A stretch of 64,000 nucleotides of DNA from Vreelandella salicampi (GCF_013415105.1 NZ_JACCDF010000016.1:24998-88997), one strand, 5' to 3'. Positions 19,492 through 29,266 are shown, numbered from the stretch's first letter. Program-made: numbers and translations. The notes: generated by a model not told the origin, from the letters alone.

Positions 19492-20538
19492 ATGATCGCC
19501 TTTTTGGTTAAGCGCCTCTTTCATGCGCTGCTGGTGATGTTTGTCATCAGCATCATTGCCTTTGCTATACAAGATAACCTGGGCGACCCGATTCAGCAGA
19601 TGGTCGGCCAGTCGGTCCCGGAGAGCGAACGCGCCGAACTGCGTGAGGAGCTGGGGCTCAACGACCCCTTCCTGGTGCAGTACGCGCGCTTTGCGATCAA
19701 TGCGGCACAGTTTGATTTCGGCTACTCGTACGTTTTCAACCAGCCCACCACCGAGGTGATCGCGCGTCACTTACCGGCAACGCTAGAGCTTGTGGCTGCA
19801 GCCACCTTTTTGATTATCACCCTCTCGGTGCCGATTGGCGTTTATAGCGCCATCAAGCCCCGCGCGTGGCTTTCGCGCTTTTTTATGGGCATATCAATTG
19901 TCGGCATCTCGATCCCGGTGTTTCTCACCGCGATCATGCTGATTCAACTGTTCGCCATCGGCGTCAGTTGGACACCTTTTCCCGTCGATACCGCCTGGGG
20001 CAGTTGGCTCAACGACCTGATCTCCACCGAAGGTGGCATGCCCGCCTACGGCCGCGGTAACCCAGTGCCGGTGTTTGGCACCTGGGAGACTAACTTTGCA
20101 AGCCTAGAGGGATTGACTTACCTGGTGCTCCCCGCCGTTTCGCTGGCCTCGATCATGCTGCCGCTATTTATCCGCCTGATCCGCGCCGAAATGCTTGAGG
20201 TGATGCAATCTGACTACGTTAAGTTTGCCCGCGCTAAAGGGATTTCCATGCGCCGTATCTATTTTCTGCACGCCTTGAAAAACACCATGTTGCCGGTCAT
20301 TACCGTCGGTGGGGTGCAGATTGGTACGCTGGTGGCTTACACCATCCTGACCGAAACCGTTTTCCAGTGGCCCGGCATGGGGCTTATGTTCCTGGATGCC
20401 ATCGAGCGTTCTGATATTCCGCTAATCGTGACCTATCTCATGATCGTGGGCCTGATCTTTGTGATCACCAACACGATTGTCGACCTGATTTATGGCCTGG
20501 TTAATCCCACCGTCAAACTAACCGGAAAGCCCGCATGA
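19492..20538 (+). CDS. dppB: Peptide ABC transporter permease (DppB-like)
   Basis: A 348-residue inner-membrane permease with six predicted segments. It has the N-terminal R-L-F-H-A-L-L-V-M-F-V-I-S and the EAA-loop region K-F-A-R-A-K-G-I-S-M-R-R-I-Y-F-L-H-A-L-K-N that docks on the ATPases. The ATG at 19492 is chosen over an upstream GTG because the upstream stretch falls in the hairpin and lacks the conserved start of the family. The stop overlaps dppC by 4 bases. Confidence 0.94.
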   Translation: MIAFLVKRLFHALLVMFVISIIAFAIQDNLGDPIQQMVGQSVPESERAELREELGLNDPFLVQYARFAINAAQFDFGYSYVFNQPTTEVIARHLPATLELVAAATFLIITLSVPIGVYSAIKPRAWLSRFFMGISIVGISIPVFLTAIMLIQLFAIGVSWTPFPVDTAWGSWLNDLISTEGGMPAYGRGNPVPVFGTWETNFASLEGLTYLVLPAVSLASIMLPLFIRLIRAEMLEVMQSDYVKFARAKGISMRRIYFLHALKNTMLPVITVGGVQIGTLVAYTILTETVFQWPGMGLMFLDAIERSDIPLIVTYLMIVGLIFVITNTIVDLIYGLVNPTVKLTGKPA

Positions 20539-21476
20539 ACGCACCCTCTTCCGCGCTTCCCAGCCGCTGGGAACGCTTTCGTGATTCGTATCTGCTTTAC
20601 AGTTTCAAACGCGACATCGTCGCTCAGATCAGCCTGATGGTATTCATTGCGTTGGTAGCCGTTGCGGTTCTCGCGCCGTGGCTGTCGCCCATGAACCCCT
20701 ATGACCTGGCGCAGATCGATATTTTGTCCTCTGAGCTGCCGCCGTTCTGGGTCGACGGTAGCGATGCGGAGTATTTGCTTGGCACTGACGCCCAGGGCCG
20801 CGATATGCTCTCGACCATTTTGTACGGTGCGCGCGTATCGCTGATGATCGGCTTTGGCGCCGTGGCACTTCAGGCGCTGATCGGTGTTTGTTTTGGCCTG
20901 CTTGCCGGCTATCTCGGTGGGCGTATTGACGCTTTTCTGATGCGCCTCGCGGATATTCAGCTGTCGTTCTCGACGCTGATGGTCGCGATTATCGTCGGTG
21001 CACTGGTCAAGGCTATTTTTGGTGGTGAAACGTTCAGCGCCTATGCCGTACCGCTTTTGATACTGATCATTGGCCTGGCTGAATGGCCGCAGTACGCCCG
21101 CACCGTGCGCGCCTCGGTTCTCGCCGAGAAAAACAAGGAATACGTCGATGCCGCCCGCGTCATGGGGCTTCGCAGCAAGCGGATTATGTTCCGTCACATA
21201 TTGCCTAACACCCTATCGCCAATCTTCGTGATCTCAACCGTTCAGATCGCCAATGCGATTATTTCCGAGGCGGCGCTGTCGTTTCTGGGCCTTGGTATGC
21301 CGGAAACTCACCCTTCGTTGGGTTCGCTGATCAAAGCCGGGTTTGACTACATCCAGTCCGGCTCCTGGTGGATCACCCTGATCCCGGGTGCGGTGCTGAT
21401 AGTGCTGGTGCTGTCGATCAATCTACTCGGCGATTGGCTGCGCGATGTCATGAACCCACGACTCTACAAAGGCTGA
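20535..21476 (+). CDS. dppC: Peptide ABC transporter permease (DppC-like)
   Basis: A 313-residue permease partner of DppB. It has the OppC-type N-terminal segment, G-T-D-A-Q-G-R-D-M-L-S near residue 85, six membrane spans and the EAA motif A-A-R-V-M-G-L-R-S-K-R-I-M-F-R-H-I-L-P-N. The start codon overlaps the dppB stop (ATGA), so translation is coupled. Confidence 0.95.
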   Translation: MNAPSSALPSRWERFRDSYLLYSFKRDIVAQISLMVFIALVAVAVLAPWLSPMNPYDLAQIDILSSELPPFWVDGSDAEYLLGTDAQGRDMLSTILYGARVSLMIGFGAVALQALIGVCFGLLAGYLGGRIDAFLMRLADIQLSFSTLMVAIIVGALVKAIFGGETFSAYAVPLLILIIGLAEWPQYARTVRASVLAEKNKEYVDAARVMGLRSKRIMFRHILPNTLSPIFVISTVQIANAIISEAALSFLGLGMPETHPSLGSLIKAGFDYIQSGSWWITLIPGAVLIVLVLSINLLGDWLRDVMNPRLYKG

Positions 21477-21483
21477 AAATTCC

Positions 21484-22515
21484 ATGGCACTGCTAGAAGT
21501 CAACCACCTCGATGTCCGCTTTGCTCTGCGCCTGGGCGAAGTGCATGCCCTGCGCGACGTGAACTTTACCCTTGAACGTGGCGAGCGCTTGGGCATCGTC
21601 GGCGAATCCGGCGCGGGCAAGTCCGTTGCCGCCTTTTCACTGCTGAACCTGATTGCCAAGCCTGGCTTTATTGCCGGAGGTGAGGTTCGCTTTGACGGCA
21701 AACAACTCAACAGCATGTCGGAACGGGCCTTGCGTAAAGTACGCGGCAACCGTATTTCGATGATTTTCCAAGACCCGATGATGACGCTGAACCCGGTGCT
21801 TTCCATCGGCGAGCAGATGCTTGAGTGTTTAAAAGCGCACCGGCGCATCTCCTCCAAGGAGGCCCGTGCCATCGCGCTGGATAAACTGCGTCAGGTGCAG
21901 ATCCCCTCGCCGGAAACGCGTTTGGATCAATACCCACACGAACTCTCTGGCGGCATGCGTCAACGCATCATTATCGCCATCGCGCTACTGCTCGACCCGG
22001 ATATCATCATTGCCGACGAGCCCACCACGGCGCTGGATGTGACCATTCAAGCCGAGATCATGGCGTTATTGCTGGAGCTTTGCGAAAAGTACAACGTCGG
22101 GCTGATTTTAATCACCCACGATTTAGGCGTCGTGAGCCAGGTCACCCAGCGCATGCTGGTGATGTACGCTGGGCGCGTGATCGAACAAGGACCGACGCGT
22201 GAAATCATTAACGACCCCCAGCATCCCTATACCCAAGGGCTGATCAACGCGCTACCACAAATGGCCACGCCGGGTGAGAAACTCAACCAAATTCGTGGCA
22301 GCATGCCTTCGCTGTCTAACCTGCCCAGCGGCTGCGCCTTTCATCCGCGCTGCGACTTTATCAAACGCGCCGATGGCACCCAGCGCCCAGCCTGCACTCA
22401 GCAAGTGCCGGAGTTTGTCACGTCGGGCAACTGCAAGGTCGCCTGCCACATGGTGGCTGAACTGTTAGATAAAGAGGCCAATGATGAGGCCCGCCTGAAG
22501 GAGACGAACCCATGA
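21484..22515 (+). CDS. dppD: Peptide ABC transporter ATPase (DppD-like)
   Basis: A 343-residue cytoplasmic ATPase. Walker A is G-E-S-G-A-G-K-S-V, the signature is L-S-G-G-M-R-Q-R, Walker B is I-I-A-D-E-P-T-T-A-L-D, and the H-loop is I-T-H-D-L-G-V. The C-terminal oligopeptide module holds the cysteine cluster C-x6-C...C...C (S-G-C-A-F-H-P-R-C), found in Dpp/Opp ATPases that can carry an iron-sulfur cluster. Its last 4 bases overlap dppF. Confidence 0.95.
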   Translation: MALLEVNHLDVRFALRLGEVHALRDVNFTLERGERLGIVGESGAGKSVAAFSLLNLIAKPGFIAGGEVRFDGKQLNSMSERALRKVRGNRISMIFQDPMMTLNPVLSIGEQMLECLKAHRRISSKEARAIALDKLRQVQIPSPETRLDQYPHELSGGMRQRIIIAIALLLDPDIIIADEPTTALDVTIQAEIMALLLELCEKYNVGLILITHDLGVVSQVTQRMLVMYAGRVIEQGPTREIINDPQHPYTQGLINALPQMATPGEKLNQIRGSMPSLSNLPSGCAFHPRCDFIKRADGTQRPACTQQVPEFVTSGNCKVACHMVAELLDKEANDEARLKETNP

Positions 22516-23579
22516 ACGTGCAGGCAGAGGCCATGACGGATCACCGCACTCCGACGCAAAACGAAGAGAGCGCCGAGTCGCTTTTGCAAATCCGCGGCTT
22601 GAAGAAGCGTTTTTCGCTGTCAGGGGATTTTCTTGACCAGCTCCGTTTCAAAGGCGGCAAGTTGGTGCGCCACCAAGAGTACGTCCACGCGATCAACGGG
22701 GTGAATCTGGACATCCATCGCGGCGAGGCGCTGTGCGTGGTGGGCGAATCTGGCTGCGGCAAATCCACCGTCGCCCGCATCGTCATGGGGCTAATCACCC
22801 CCACCGAAGGGGAAATCCGCTACAACGGCGAGCGTATCGATAATCTTAACTCGCGTGCGCTTTTGGCCTACCGCAAGCGCATGCAGATGATCTTTCAAAA
22901 TCCGTATGCGTCGCTGAACCCGCGCATGACCATTCAGCAAACACTCGAAGAGCCGCTGCGTTTACACCATCCCGATTGGGATCGCCAGAAAGTCGTCACG
23001 AAGGTTGAAGAAGTGATGCACTCAGTAGGCATCGACCCGGACTGGGGCAAGCGCTTCGGCCACGAATTCTCCGGTGGCCAGCGCCAGCGCATCGCCATTG
23101 CCCGCGCGCTGGCGGTTGACCCTGAGTTTATCGTCGCCGACGAACCTATCTCGGCGCTGGACGTGTCGATTCAGGCGCAGGTGCTAAACCTCTTGATGGA
23201 AGCGCAGCAGGAGCGGAACCTCACTTACCTGTTCATCACCCACGATCTGGCTGTGGTAGAGCACTTCGGTACTCGGGTCGCGGTGATGTATCTCGGCACG
23301 GTGTGCGAGATCGCCAACACCGCTACGCTCTTTTCCAAACCGCGCCACCCCTATACGCAGGCGCTTATGTCGGCGATTCCGCGTTTGGAAGATGATCGTC
23401 CGCAGCACGTCCGTTTGGAAGGCGAAGTCCCGACACCGGTGAACCTGCCCAGCGGCTGCGTCTTCCACGGCCGCTGCCCTTACGCCAACGCGCGCTGCAA
23501 ACAGGAAATTCCCGTGCTGCAAACCCAGGATGACGGCACACGCGTAGCGTGCCACGCTGTCGAGGAAGGCCGCCTGTGA
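22512..23579 (+). CDS. dppF: Peptide ABC transporter ATPase (DppF-like)
   Basis: A 355-residue ATPase partner of DppD. Walker A is G-E-S-G-C-G-K-S-T, the signature F-S-G-G-Q-R-Q-R, Walker B F-I-V-A-D-E-P-I-S-A-L-D and the H-loop T-H-D-L-A-V. The C-terminal S-G-C-V-F-H-G-R-C-P module again carries clustered cysteines. A 20-residue N-terminal extension precedes the domain. The LysR gene follows 34 bases later in the same direction. Confidence 0.95.
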   Translation: MNVQAEAMTDHRTPTQNEESAESLLQIRGLKKRFSLSGDFLDQLRFKGGKLVRHQEYVHAINGVNLDIHRGEALCVVGESGCGKSTVARIVMGLITPTEGEIRYNGERIDNLNSRALLAYRKRMQMIFQNPYASLNPRMTIQQTLEEPLRLHHPDWDRQKVVTKVEEVMHSVGIDPDWGKRFGHEFSGGQRQRIAIARALAVDPEFIVADEPISALDVSIQAQVLNLLMEAQQERNLTYLFITHDLAVVEHFGTRVAVMYLGTVCEIANTATLFSKPRHPYTQALMSAIPRLEDDRPQHVRLEGEVPTPVNLPSGCVFHGRCPYANARCKQEIPVLQTQDDGTRVACHAVEEGRL

Positions 23580-23613
23580 GGCGGCTGTTATTTCCTGTAT
23601 GGAGAGGTAAGGC

Positions 23614-24525
23614 ATGGAAATTCGCTGGCTAGAAGACTTTATCGCCCTGGCCAGGACCCGACATTTCTCCCGCGCTGCTGACGAACAGCACGTTACCCAA
23701 CCCACTTTCTCGCGGCGCATTAAGCTGCTTGAAGAAGAAATGGGCGTGACGCTGATTAACCGCCAAACGCTGCCGCTCTCGCTCACCCCCGCAGGGGAAG
23801 AGTTTCTCACACTGTGCGAGCAGGTGACCGAGCGGGTGCGCTTAACGCGTGATCGCGTGCGGGAGATCAATGCCGGGCAGCAGCGGCGCATCATGCTCGC
23901 CGCCCCGCAGAGCCTTTTGACGCATTTTTTGCCTGAATGGCTAGCGACAAGCGGCTGGCAAGCGCGCTTACAGCCCTATTTGCGCGCGACCACCTGGGTA
24001 GCGAGCGACTATTTTCAGGCGCTAGCCAGGGCCGAGTGTGATCTCGCGCTGTGCTATTGGCCGAGCGAGCGCTGCGAGCTGGATATCGACACCGGCAACT
24101 GTTTCTACCGCGTGGTGGGCCACGAGCGGCTCATACCGGTAACCTCGTTTACCGCCAACGGCGAGCCCAGCGCCCTACTGCCGGGCTCACGACAAGCGCC
24201 GCTGCCCTGGTTGGCTTACCCTAAACGCAGCCTGTTAGGAACGGTGTTAAAAACGCATCTCGCGCGCTTGTCGCAAAGCGCGTTTCTGACCGTGCAGAGT
24301 GAAATCTCTCATGCGGTGAGTATCAAAGAGTTACTTGCGCTGGGCTACGGGATGAGCTGGCTGCCCGAACGCACGGTGCAAGCCGAGCTCGCCAACGGTA
24401 CGCTGGTGCGCGCCGGTGATAGCCGCTGGGATGTGCCGCTGGAACTGCGTCTCTATCGCCACCCGAGCCAGCACCATGCCGGGCTTGATACATTCTGGAA
24501 TGAGCTGCCCTCATCGCGCAGCTAA
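23614..24525 (+). CDS. LysR-family regulator (HypT-like)
   Basis: A 303-residue LysR protein. The winged helix-turn-helix (residues 1-60) reads R-H-F-S-R-A-A-D-E-Q-H-V-T-Q-P-T-F-S-R-R-I-K-L-L-E, followed by a periplasmic-binding-like effector domain. The M-E-I-R-W-L-E-D-F start and C-terminal G-Y-G-M-S-W-L-P-E resemble HypT/YjiE, but the ligand is unknown. Its position at the end of the dpp operon and before the dipeptidase suggests it controls peptide use. Unlike most LysR genes it is co-directional with its likely targets. Confidence 0.9.
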   Translation: MEIRWLEDFIALARTRHFSRAADEQHVTQPTFSRRIKLLEEEMGVTLINRQTLPLSLTPAGEEFLTLCEQVTERVRLTRDRVREINAGQQRRIMLAAPQSLLTHFLPEWLATSGWQARLQPYLRATTWVASDYFQALARAECDLALCYWPSERCELDIDTGNCFYRVVGHERLIPVTSFTANGEPSALLPGSRQAPLPWLAYPKRSLLGTVLKTHLARLSQSAFLTVQSEISHAVSIKELLALGYGMSWLPERTVQAELANGTLVRAGDSRWDVPLELRLYRHPSQHHAGLDTFWNELPSSRS

Positions 24526-24558
24526 GATTTCGTCAGCGACTCTTTTTCAAGGTTTATT

Positions 24559-25857
24559 ATGTCTGAAACACTCCACCGTCAGCACAAAGCCCATATCGAC
24601 AACTTGCTCAGCGCCTATCGCTCGCTCATGGCGCAGTACGATTACGACAGTATTGCACTCTACAGCGGCCATGCCTCACCCCACTACGGCGATGACCAAA
24701 TGCCTAACTTTCAGGCATTTGGTCACTTTGTGCATTGGGTTCCGCTGGTGGAAGCCGAGCACAGCTGGCTCGTCGTCCACCGCGATAAGCGCCCTACTTT
24801 GTACCTCTACGCCCCGAACGACTTCTGGCATTTGCCGACCGTGCTCCCCGAAGAGCCATGGGTTGCCGAGTTCGATATACAACTATGTACCGATGCCTTC
24901 ACGCCGTCGCTGAACGATAACACCGCGATCATCGGTAATATGGCCACGCTGCGTGAATGCGAAGATGCGCTACCCAACGGTCAAGCCAACCCCGAAACCC
25001 TCACGCATGCGCTCGATGAGCTACGCATGATCAAGAGTGACTACGAAATCACCTGCCTGCGTGAAGCCAATCGCCTCGCGATGGCAGGCCATGAGGCCGC
25101 CCATGCTGCCTTTGCCGGCGCCTGTTGCGAGCTGGATATTCAGCTCGCCTACCTAGCCGCAAGCCGTCAACGCGAATCACACGTACCCTATGCCAATATC
25201 ATCGGCATGAACCAGCACGCGGGTGTTTTGCACTACCAGCACTACGATACCAGTGCTCCCACAAAGCGCTACAGCCTACTGGTGGATGCGGGGCGGCGTT
25301 TTCGCGGTTACAGCGCCGATATCACCCGCACCCACTTAGGGCCGGATGCGCCTGCGCTGTTCGAGACGCTTATCAGCGCTATGTATGCGGTAAAAGACCG
25401 CTTGATCGCGCAATTAGCGCCCGGTGTCGATTTTGTCGCCCTGCATGAGAAAATGCACCACGAACTGGCTGAGGTACTGATTGATCACGGTCTGTTTCGC
25501 GGCTCACGCGAAACGGCCGTCGCGGAAGGCGTTACCCGCGCGTTTTGCCCCCATGGCCTAGGTCACTCACTAGGGGTACAAGTACACGATGTAGCCGGGT
25601 TGCGCACGGCGAGCGGCGAGCCTGCCCCGGCACCCGAAAAACACCCGGCGCTGCGGTTAACCCGCACTCTAACGCCGGGCATGGTGGTCACCATTGAGCC
25701 GGGGCTCTATTTTATCCCGATGCTGCTCACGCCGCTGCGTAACACCGACCTGCCCATTAACTGGACGCTGGTCGATCAACTCATGCCCTGCGGCGGTATT
25801 CGCGTTGAGGACAATATCGCCATCACGCTAGATGGTTTCGACAACCTAACGCCGTAA
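24559..25857 (+). CDS. pepQ: M24 metallopeptidase, Xaa-Pro dipeptidase type
   Basis: A 432-residue pita-bread-fold dipeptidase that cleaves X-Pro dipeptides with two divalent metals. The five ligands are all present: D243, D254, H336 (HGLGHSLG), E380 (TIEPG) and E417 (RVEDN). The N-terminal half matches the PepQ creatinase-like domain. It follows the transporter and LysR genes, so imported proline dipeptides may be its substrate. Some PepQ enzymes also hydrolyse organophosphates. No terminator is seen directly after the stop. Confidence 0.92.
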   Translation: MSETLHRQHKAHIDNLLSAYRSLMAQYDYDSIALYSGHASPHYGDDQMPNFQAFGHFVHWVPLVEAEHSWLVVHRDKRPTLYLYAPNDFWHLPTVLPEEPWVAEFDIQLCTDAFTPSLNDNTAIIGNMATLRECEDALPNGQANPETLTHALDELRMIKSDYEITCLREANRLAMAGHEAAHAAFAGACCELDIQLAYLAASRQRESHVPYANIIGMNQHAGVLHYQHYDTSAPTKRYSLLVDAGRRFRGYSADITRTHLGPDAPALFETLISAMYAVKDRLIAQLAPGVDFVALHEKMHHELAEVLIDHGLFRGSRETAVAEGVTRAFCPHGLGHSLGVQVHDVAGLRTASGEPAPAPEKHPALRLTRTLTPGMVVTIEPGLYFIPMLLTPLRNTDLPINWTLVDQLMPCGGIRVEDNIAITLDGFDNLTP

Positions 25858-26221
25858 ACGGTAGCCATTTTACCGCTCAAACGGCCGCTTAAGATGGAAA
25901 TTGATCAACAATCAGACATAAAAAAAGTCCCCCGAAGGGGACCCAGGTGGAGCACGCCAGCTCACTCGGTGTATCGCTAACCAAAAAGTCGCGATGTGGG
26001 CGATAAAGGGAGAGTCAGTTGCTGTCGCGAATGGCTCTTTTCAATCGCCCTTTGCCCTATACCTAGCGACAAGCGTGCCATAATTTAATAAATGCAATTA
26101 AATCAAATTGTTACAGGAAAACATGGTGGAATATTTTTTGTATCCCTTTTTCTTATAGGTTTACACGCACCAACAACGAACAATTTTACTTCCCTTTGTT
26201 GCAAGATGATGCAAGCAAGCG
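25858..26221. other. Gene-free interval between pepQ and the dehydrogenase gene
   Basis: This 364-base gap between convergent genes holds one strong minus-strand terminator near its left end and an AT-rich stretch (about 26050-26200) with no convincing reading frame. The distance between the dehydrogenase stop and the terminator is about 280 bases, long for a 3' untranslated region. Confidence 0.6.
25918..25942 (-). terminator. Rho-independent terminator, minus strand
   Basis: Read on the minus strand this is a stem GTCCCC / GGGGAC with a TTCG tetraloop followed by seven T residues. It is the natural end of the monooxygenase-dehydrogenase transcript, about 280 bases past the dehydrogenase stop. 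Confidence 0.85.
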
Positions 26222-27286
26222 TTAAGGGGTTACGATAATTTTGATTTGCGATTTATCGTTGAGTAGCGCTTCAAATCCATCGTCAACAATGTCCGCCAGT
26301 GGGATCCGCTGCGTCACCATGTCTTCAACGCGGAAATAACCTTGCTCCATCAGCGCCATCACGGCGGGATAGATATGGCGATAAGCGATGATGCCTTTCA
26401 TGGTGCGCTCTTTGATCACCAGGTCATTCGGCTGAAAGCTCGCTTCACCTTCCCAGATGCTAACCACCACCGTTTCACCGCCGGCATGGGTGCTGTGCAG
26501 CGCTTGATTAAGCACCTCGGGGATGCCGGTGACTTCAAACGCCACGTCGACGCCGCCGCTGCTGAGTGCCTGCAGCTTCTCAACCGCCTCGTCTTGCTTT
26601 GGATCAATAACGACAGCGCCTAACGATTCGGCCTTAGCTTTACGCGAGTCCGACACTTCCACGGCGTAAATTTGCGCGGCGCCAGCCGCTTTTAGCGCTT
26701 CAATCGTCATCAAACCAATCGGGCCAGCACCGAATACCACCGCGCTGTCACCGGCCTTTAAGCTGCTCTGGCGCACCGCATGCAAACCCACCGCCGCAGG
26801 CTCAACCAGCGCACCCTGCTCGAAGCTAAGCGCATCCGGCAGTTTGTGCACCATGTGCTCACCCAGCACGGTGAACTCAGAAAAGCCCCCACCACCGCCG
26901 GATAGCCCGTGAAAACCAAGTTCTGGGGTAAGGTTATAGCGCTCCATCAAGTAGGCGCCATCTTTGTTGGGCGATAAGATCGGTTCGATTGCCACACGAT
27001 CACCGACTTGAACCCGCGTTACTTTATCGCCAACATCCACCACTTCCCCGGCGAACTCATGGCCCATAATGATGGGCGCCTGTTCACCGCTGATCGGGTG
27101 CGGCGCCCCCACCGGAATAAAAATCGGCCCAGCTGCGTATTCGTGCAAATCGCTGCCGCAAATACCACACGCGACGACTTTCACTTTGACCTCGTGAGAG
27201 TCGCGTACTTCTGGCACAGCGGCTTCCTCCACACGCAAATCTTTCGCCGCGTACCACACCGCTGCCTGCATTGTTGACTGAGTCAT
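26222..27286 (-). CDS. Zinc alcohol dehydrogenase, 2,3-butanediol type
   Basis: A 354-residue medium-chain zinc dehydrogenase. Catalytic zinc residues C40 (G-I-C-G-S-D-L-H), H76 and E77 (MGHEFAG) are present, as is a Rossmann V-V-F-G-A-G-P-I-G. The P-H-P-I-S-G-E-Q-A-P insertion and the E-P-x-L-x-x-x-x-x-G-x-Y-L loop are typical of (R,R)-butanediol dehydrogenases. The ATG at 27286 is preferred to a longer frame because a GAAGGG ribosome site precedes it and the family begins there. It lies 17 bases after the monooxygenase stop, in one operon under the AcoR-like activator. Actual substrate is not known. Confidence 0.88.
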   Translation of the reverse strand: MTQSTMQAAVWYAAKDLRVEEAAVPEVRDSHEVKVKVVACGICGSDLHEYAAGPIFIPVGAPHPISGEQAPIIMGHEFAGEVVDVGDKVTRVQVGDRVAIEPILSPNKDGAYLMERYNLTPELGFHGLSGGGGGFSEFTVLGEHMVHKLPDALSFEQGALVEPAAVGLHAVRQSSLKAGDSAVVFGAGPIGLMTIEALKAAGAAQIYAVEVSDSRKAKAESLGAVVIDPKQDEAVEKLQALSSGGVDVAFEVTGIPEVLNQALHSTHAGGETVVVSIWEGEASFQPNDLVIKERTMKGIIAYRHIYPAVMALMEQGYFRVEDMVTQRIPLADIVDDGFEALLNDKSQIKIIVTP

Positions 27287-27303
27287 TTTGGTTGCCCTTC
27301 CTG

Positions 27304-29112
27304 TTAAGACGTATGGTGAACCGGCTGCAGGCCATACACGGGGGTATCGATCCCTTCCATGCGTGCTTTTAACTGCAGCGCTAAATAGCGTGAGTAGTGG
27401 CGCGACTGGTGCAGGTTGCCGCCGTGGAACCACAATGCTTCTTGCTGGGTGGGCTTCCACATATTGCGCAGCTCGCCTTCCCAAGGGCCAGGGTCTTTGG
27501 TGGTGTCAGAGCCCATTCCCCAGCATTTGCCTACTTTATCGGCCACTTCTTGGGAGATAAGCCGCGCCGCCCAGCCGTTCATCGAACCATAGCCGGTGGC
27601 ATAGACGATCAAATCCGCCGGTAGCTCGCTGCCATCGGTGAGCATGATGGAATTCGGATTAATCTGCTCAATCCCCACACCGCTGCGCAGCTTGATGTCG
27701 CCATTGGCCACTAAATCGCAGGCACCCACATCGATGTAATACCCCGAACCCCGGCGCAGGTACTTCAAGAACAGCCCGGAGTCATCGTCTCCGAAATCGA
27801 GCATAAAGCCCGCGTCTTCAAGCTTCTGATAAAATTCCGCATCACGTTTCTTAATCGCCTCAAAGGCCGGGCGCTGAAAATCCGGCAGCACCTTGTAGGG
27901 GATCGAGGCAAAAATCAGGTCAGCTTTTTCGTGGGATAGACCGTTTTCTAAGGCCTCCTCCGAGTAAAGCGGCCTAAGCACCTCTTCCATGAGCGAATCA
28001 GACTTCACAATATGGGTGGACGAGCGCTGCAGCATGGTCACATCGGCGTCGTGCTCCCATAGCGCGGCGGCAATATCGTGAGCCGAGTTATTCGACCCTA
28101 CAATGACGCATTTTTTTCCTTTATAGGAATCTGGCCCAGGATGCTGGCTAGAGTGCTGCTGCTCGCCTTCAAAGCTGTCTGCCCCCGGGAAGCTTGGAAT
28201 ATTGGGCATACCCGACATCCCAGTGGCCATCACCAGTTGCTTAGGCCTTAGCGTGATCTCTTCACCGTTGCGCTTCACGTTAACCACCCACTCACCCGCG
28301 GTCTCGTCATAATTAGCATTCTGACACTCGGTGGAACTCCAATAATTGAGCTCCATCACCTTTGTGTACATCTCCAGCCAATCACCCAGTTTGTCTTTTG
28401 GGGTAAACACCGGCCAGTTTTCCGGGAAGGGAATATAAGGCAGGTGGTCGTACCAAACCGGATCGTGCAAGCAGAGCGACTTATAGCGCTTGCGCCAGGA
28501 ATCCCCCGCGCGCTCGTTGCGCTCGATAATAATCGTCGGCACCCCCATCTGCTTCAGCCGGGCGCCCAAGCCAATACCGCCCTGGCCGCCACCAATAACC
28601 ACGCAGTAAGGCTGTCGGGTGTAACCCAGCTCAGCTTCTTCGTGCTCGCGAGATTCCAACCATGTTTCACGCTGCTTGTTGGCACCGTGCTCTGCCCCTT
28701 TAGGACGATGGTGATTACACTGCTCAGGGTAGTCGTTCAACTCTTGCATGGTGGTTAATAGTGTCCAGCACTTACCTTTTTTAAGGCGCAAATATCCTTT
28801 GCCGCTGGCCACCGCTGTTTGAAAAGTAAGCCATGCCTCGCAAATTTCACCGTTCTGAGTCGCTTCGCCTTCTAGTTGCCAACCTGAAGGCAACGTGTTC
28901 GCCAGGGTTGCATTCAGCATGGCCTGAATCTCATCTTTGCCTTCGCAGGTTTTTAAATTCCAGGTGAAGGTAAGAAAGTCGCGCCAGTAGCACTCGTCAC
29001 CGAACAACGTGAGCACACGTTCAATATCTTGTGCCTGCAGTGCTGTGTCGAAGTCATGTAGCCACGATTGAACAGTGGCTGTAGCGGATTGTGGTGTTTG
29101 TGTCTGTGACAT
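27304..29112 (-). CDS. Flavin-dependent monooxygenase with N-terminal NTF2-like domain
   Basis: A 602-residue FAD/NADPH oxygenase. Residues about 12-125 resemble a SnoaL/NTF2-like fold. A class B flavoprotein follows: FAD site G-G-G-Q-G-G at 174-179, the F-E-G-E-Q-Q-H-S-S-Q-H fingerprint near residue 330, and an NADPH site V-G-S-N-N-S-A-H-D. The fingerprint is closer to YUCCA-like FMOs than to Baeyer-Villiger enzymes. The start at 29112 has GGAG 9 bases upstream; the longer frame runs through the promoter. It is first in the operon with the butanediol-type dehydrogenase, suggesting oxidation of an alcohol/ketone or related substrate. Confidence 0.88.
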   Translation of the reverse strand: MSQTQTPQSATATVQSWLHDFDTALQAQDIERVLTLFGDECYWRDFLTFTWNLKTCEGKDEIQAMLNATLANTLPSGWQLEGEATQNGEICEAWLTFQTAVASGKGYLRLKKGKCWTLLTTMQELNDYPEQCNHHRPKGAEHGANKQRETWLESREHEEAELGYTRQPYCVVIGGGQGGIGLGARLKQMGVPTIIIERNERAGDSWRKRYKSLCLHDPVWYDHLPYIPFPENWPVFTPKDKLGDWLEMYTKVMELNYWSSTECQNANYDETAGEWVVNVKRNGEEITLRPKQLVMATGMSGMPNIPSFPGADSFEGEQQHSSQHPGPDSYKGKKCVIVGSNNSAHDIAAALWEHDADVTMLQRSSTHIVKSDSLMEEVLRPLYSEEALENGLSHEKADLIFASIPYKVLPDFQRPAFEAIKKRDAEFYQKLEDAGFMLDFGDDDSGLFLKYLRRGSGYYIDVGACDLVANGDIKLRSGVGIEQINPNSIMLTDGSELPADLIVYATGYGSMNGWAARLISQEVADKVGKCWGMGSDTTKDPGPWEGELRNMWKPTQQEALWFHGGNLHQSRHYSRYLALQLKARMEGIDTPVYGLQPVHHTS

Positions 29113-29170
29113 AGCAGAAACTCCATGTGCGGTTGTTATTGTGGATTGACTTGTGATGCTCTCAAGCCTA

Positions 29171-29186
29171 AGCAGCTGCCATGCCA
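29171..29186 (-). promoter_or_regulatory. Candidate sigma-54 (-24/-12) promoter of the monooxygenase operon
   Basis: On the minus strand the 16 bases TGGCATGGCAGCTGCT match the TGGCAC-N5-TTGC consensus at the invariant GG and GC with the exact 10-base gap between them. Transcription would begin about 48 bases before the monooxygenase ATG. The adjacent divergent gene encodes a sigma-54 enhancer-binding protein, which strongly supports the call. Confidence 0.7.
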
Positions 29187-29266
29187 AATGGATCAGATTA
29201 AGAAATAAGCATTTGAAACGTATGGGGATTATTGGTGCGTTGGAGGCGAAATAAGACAACGCAGGC

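Noticed and set aside
20490..21197. A 235-codon minus-strand frame
   Set aside because: It lies wholly antisense to the conserved permease dppC and reads as biased shadow sequence.
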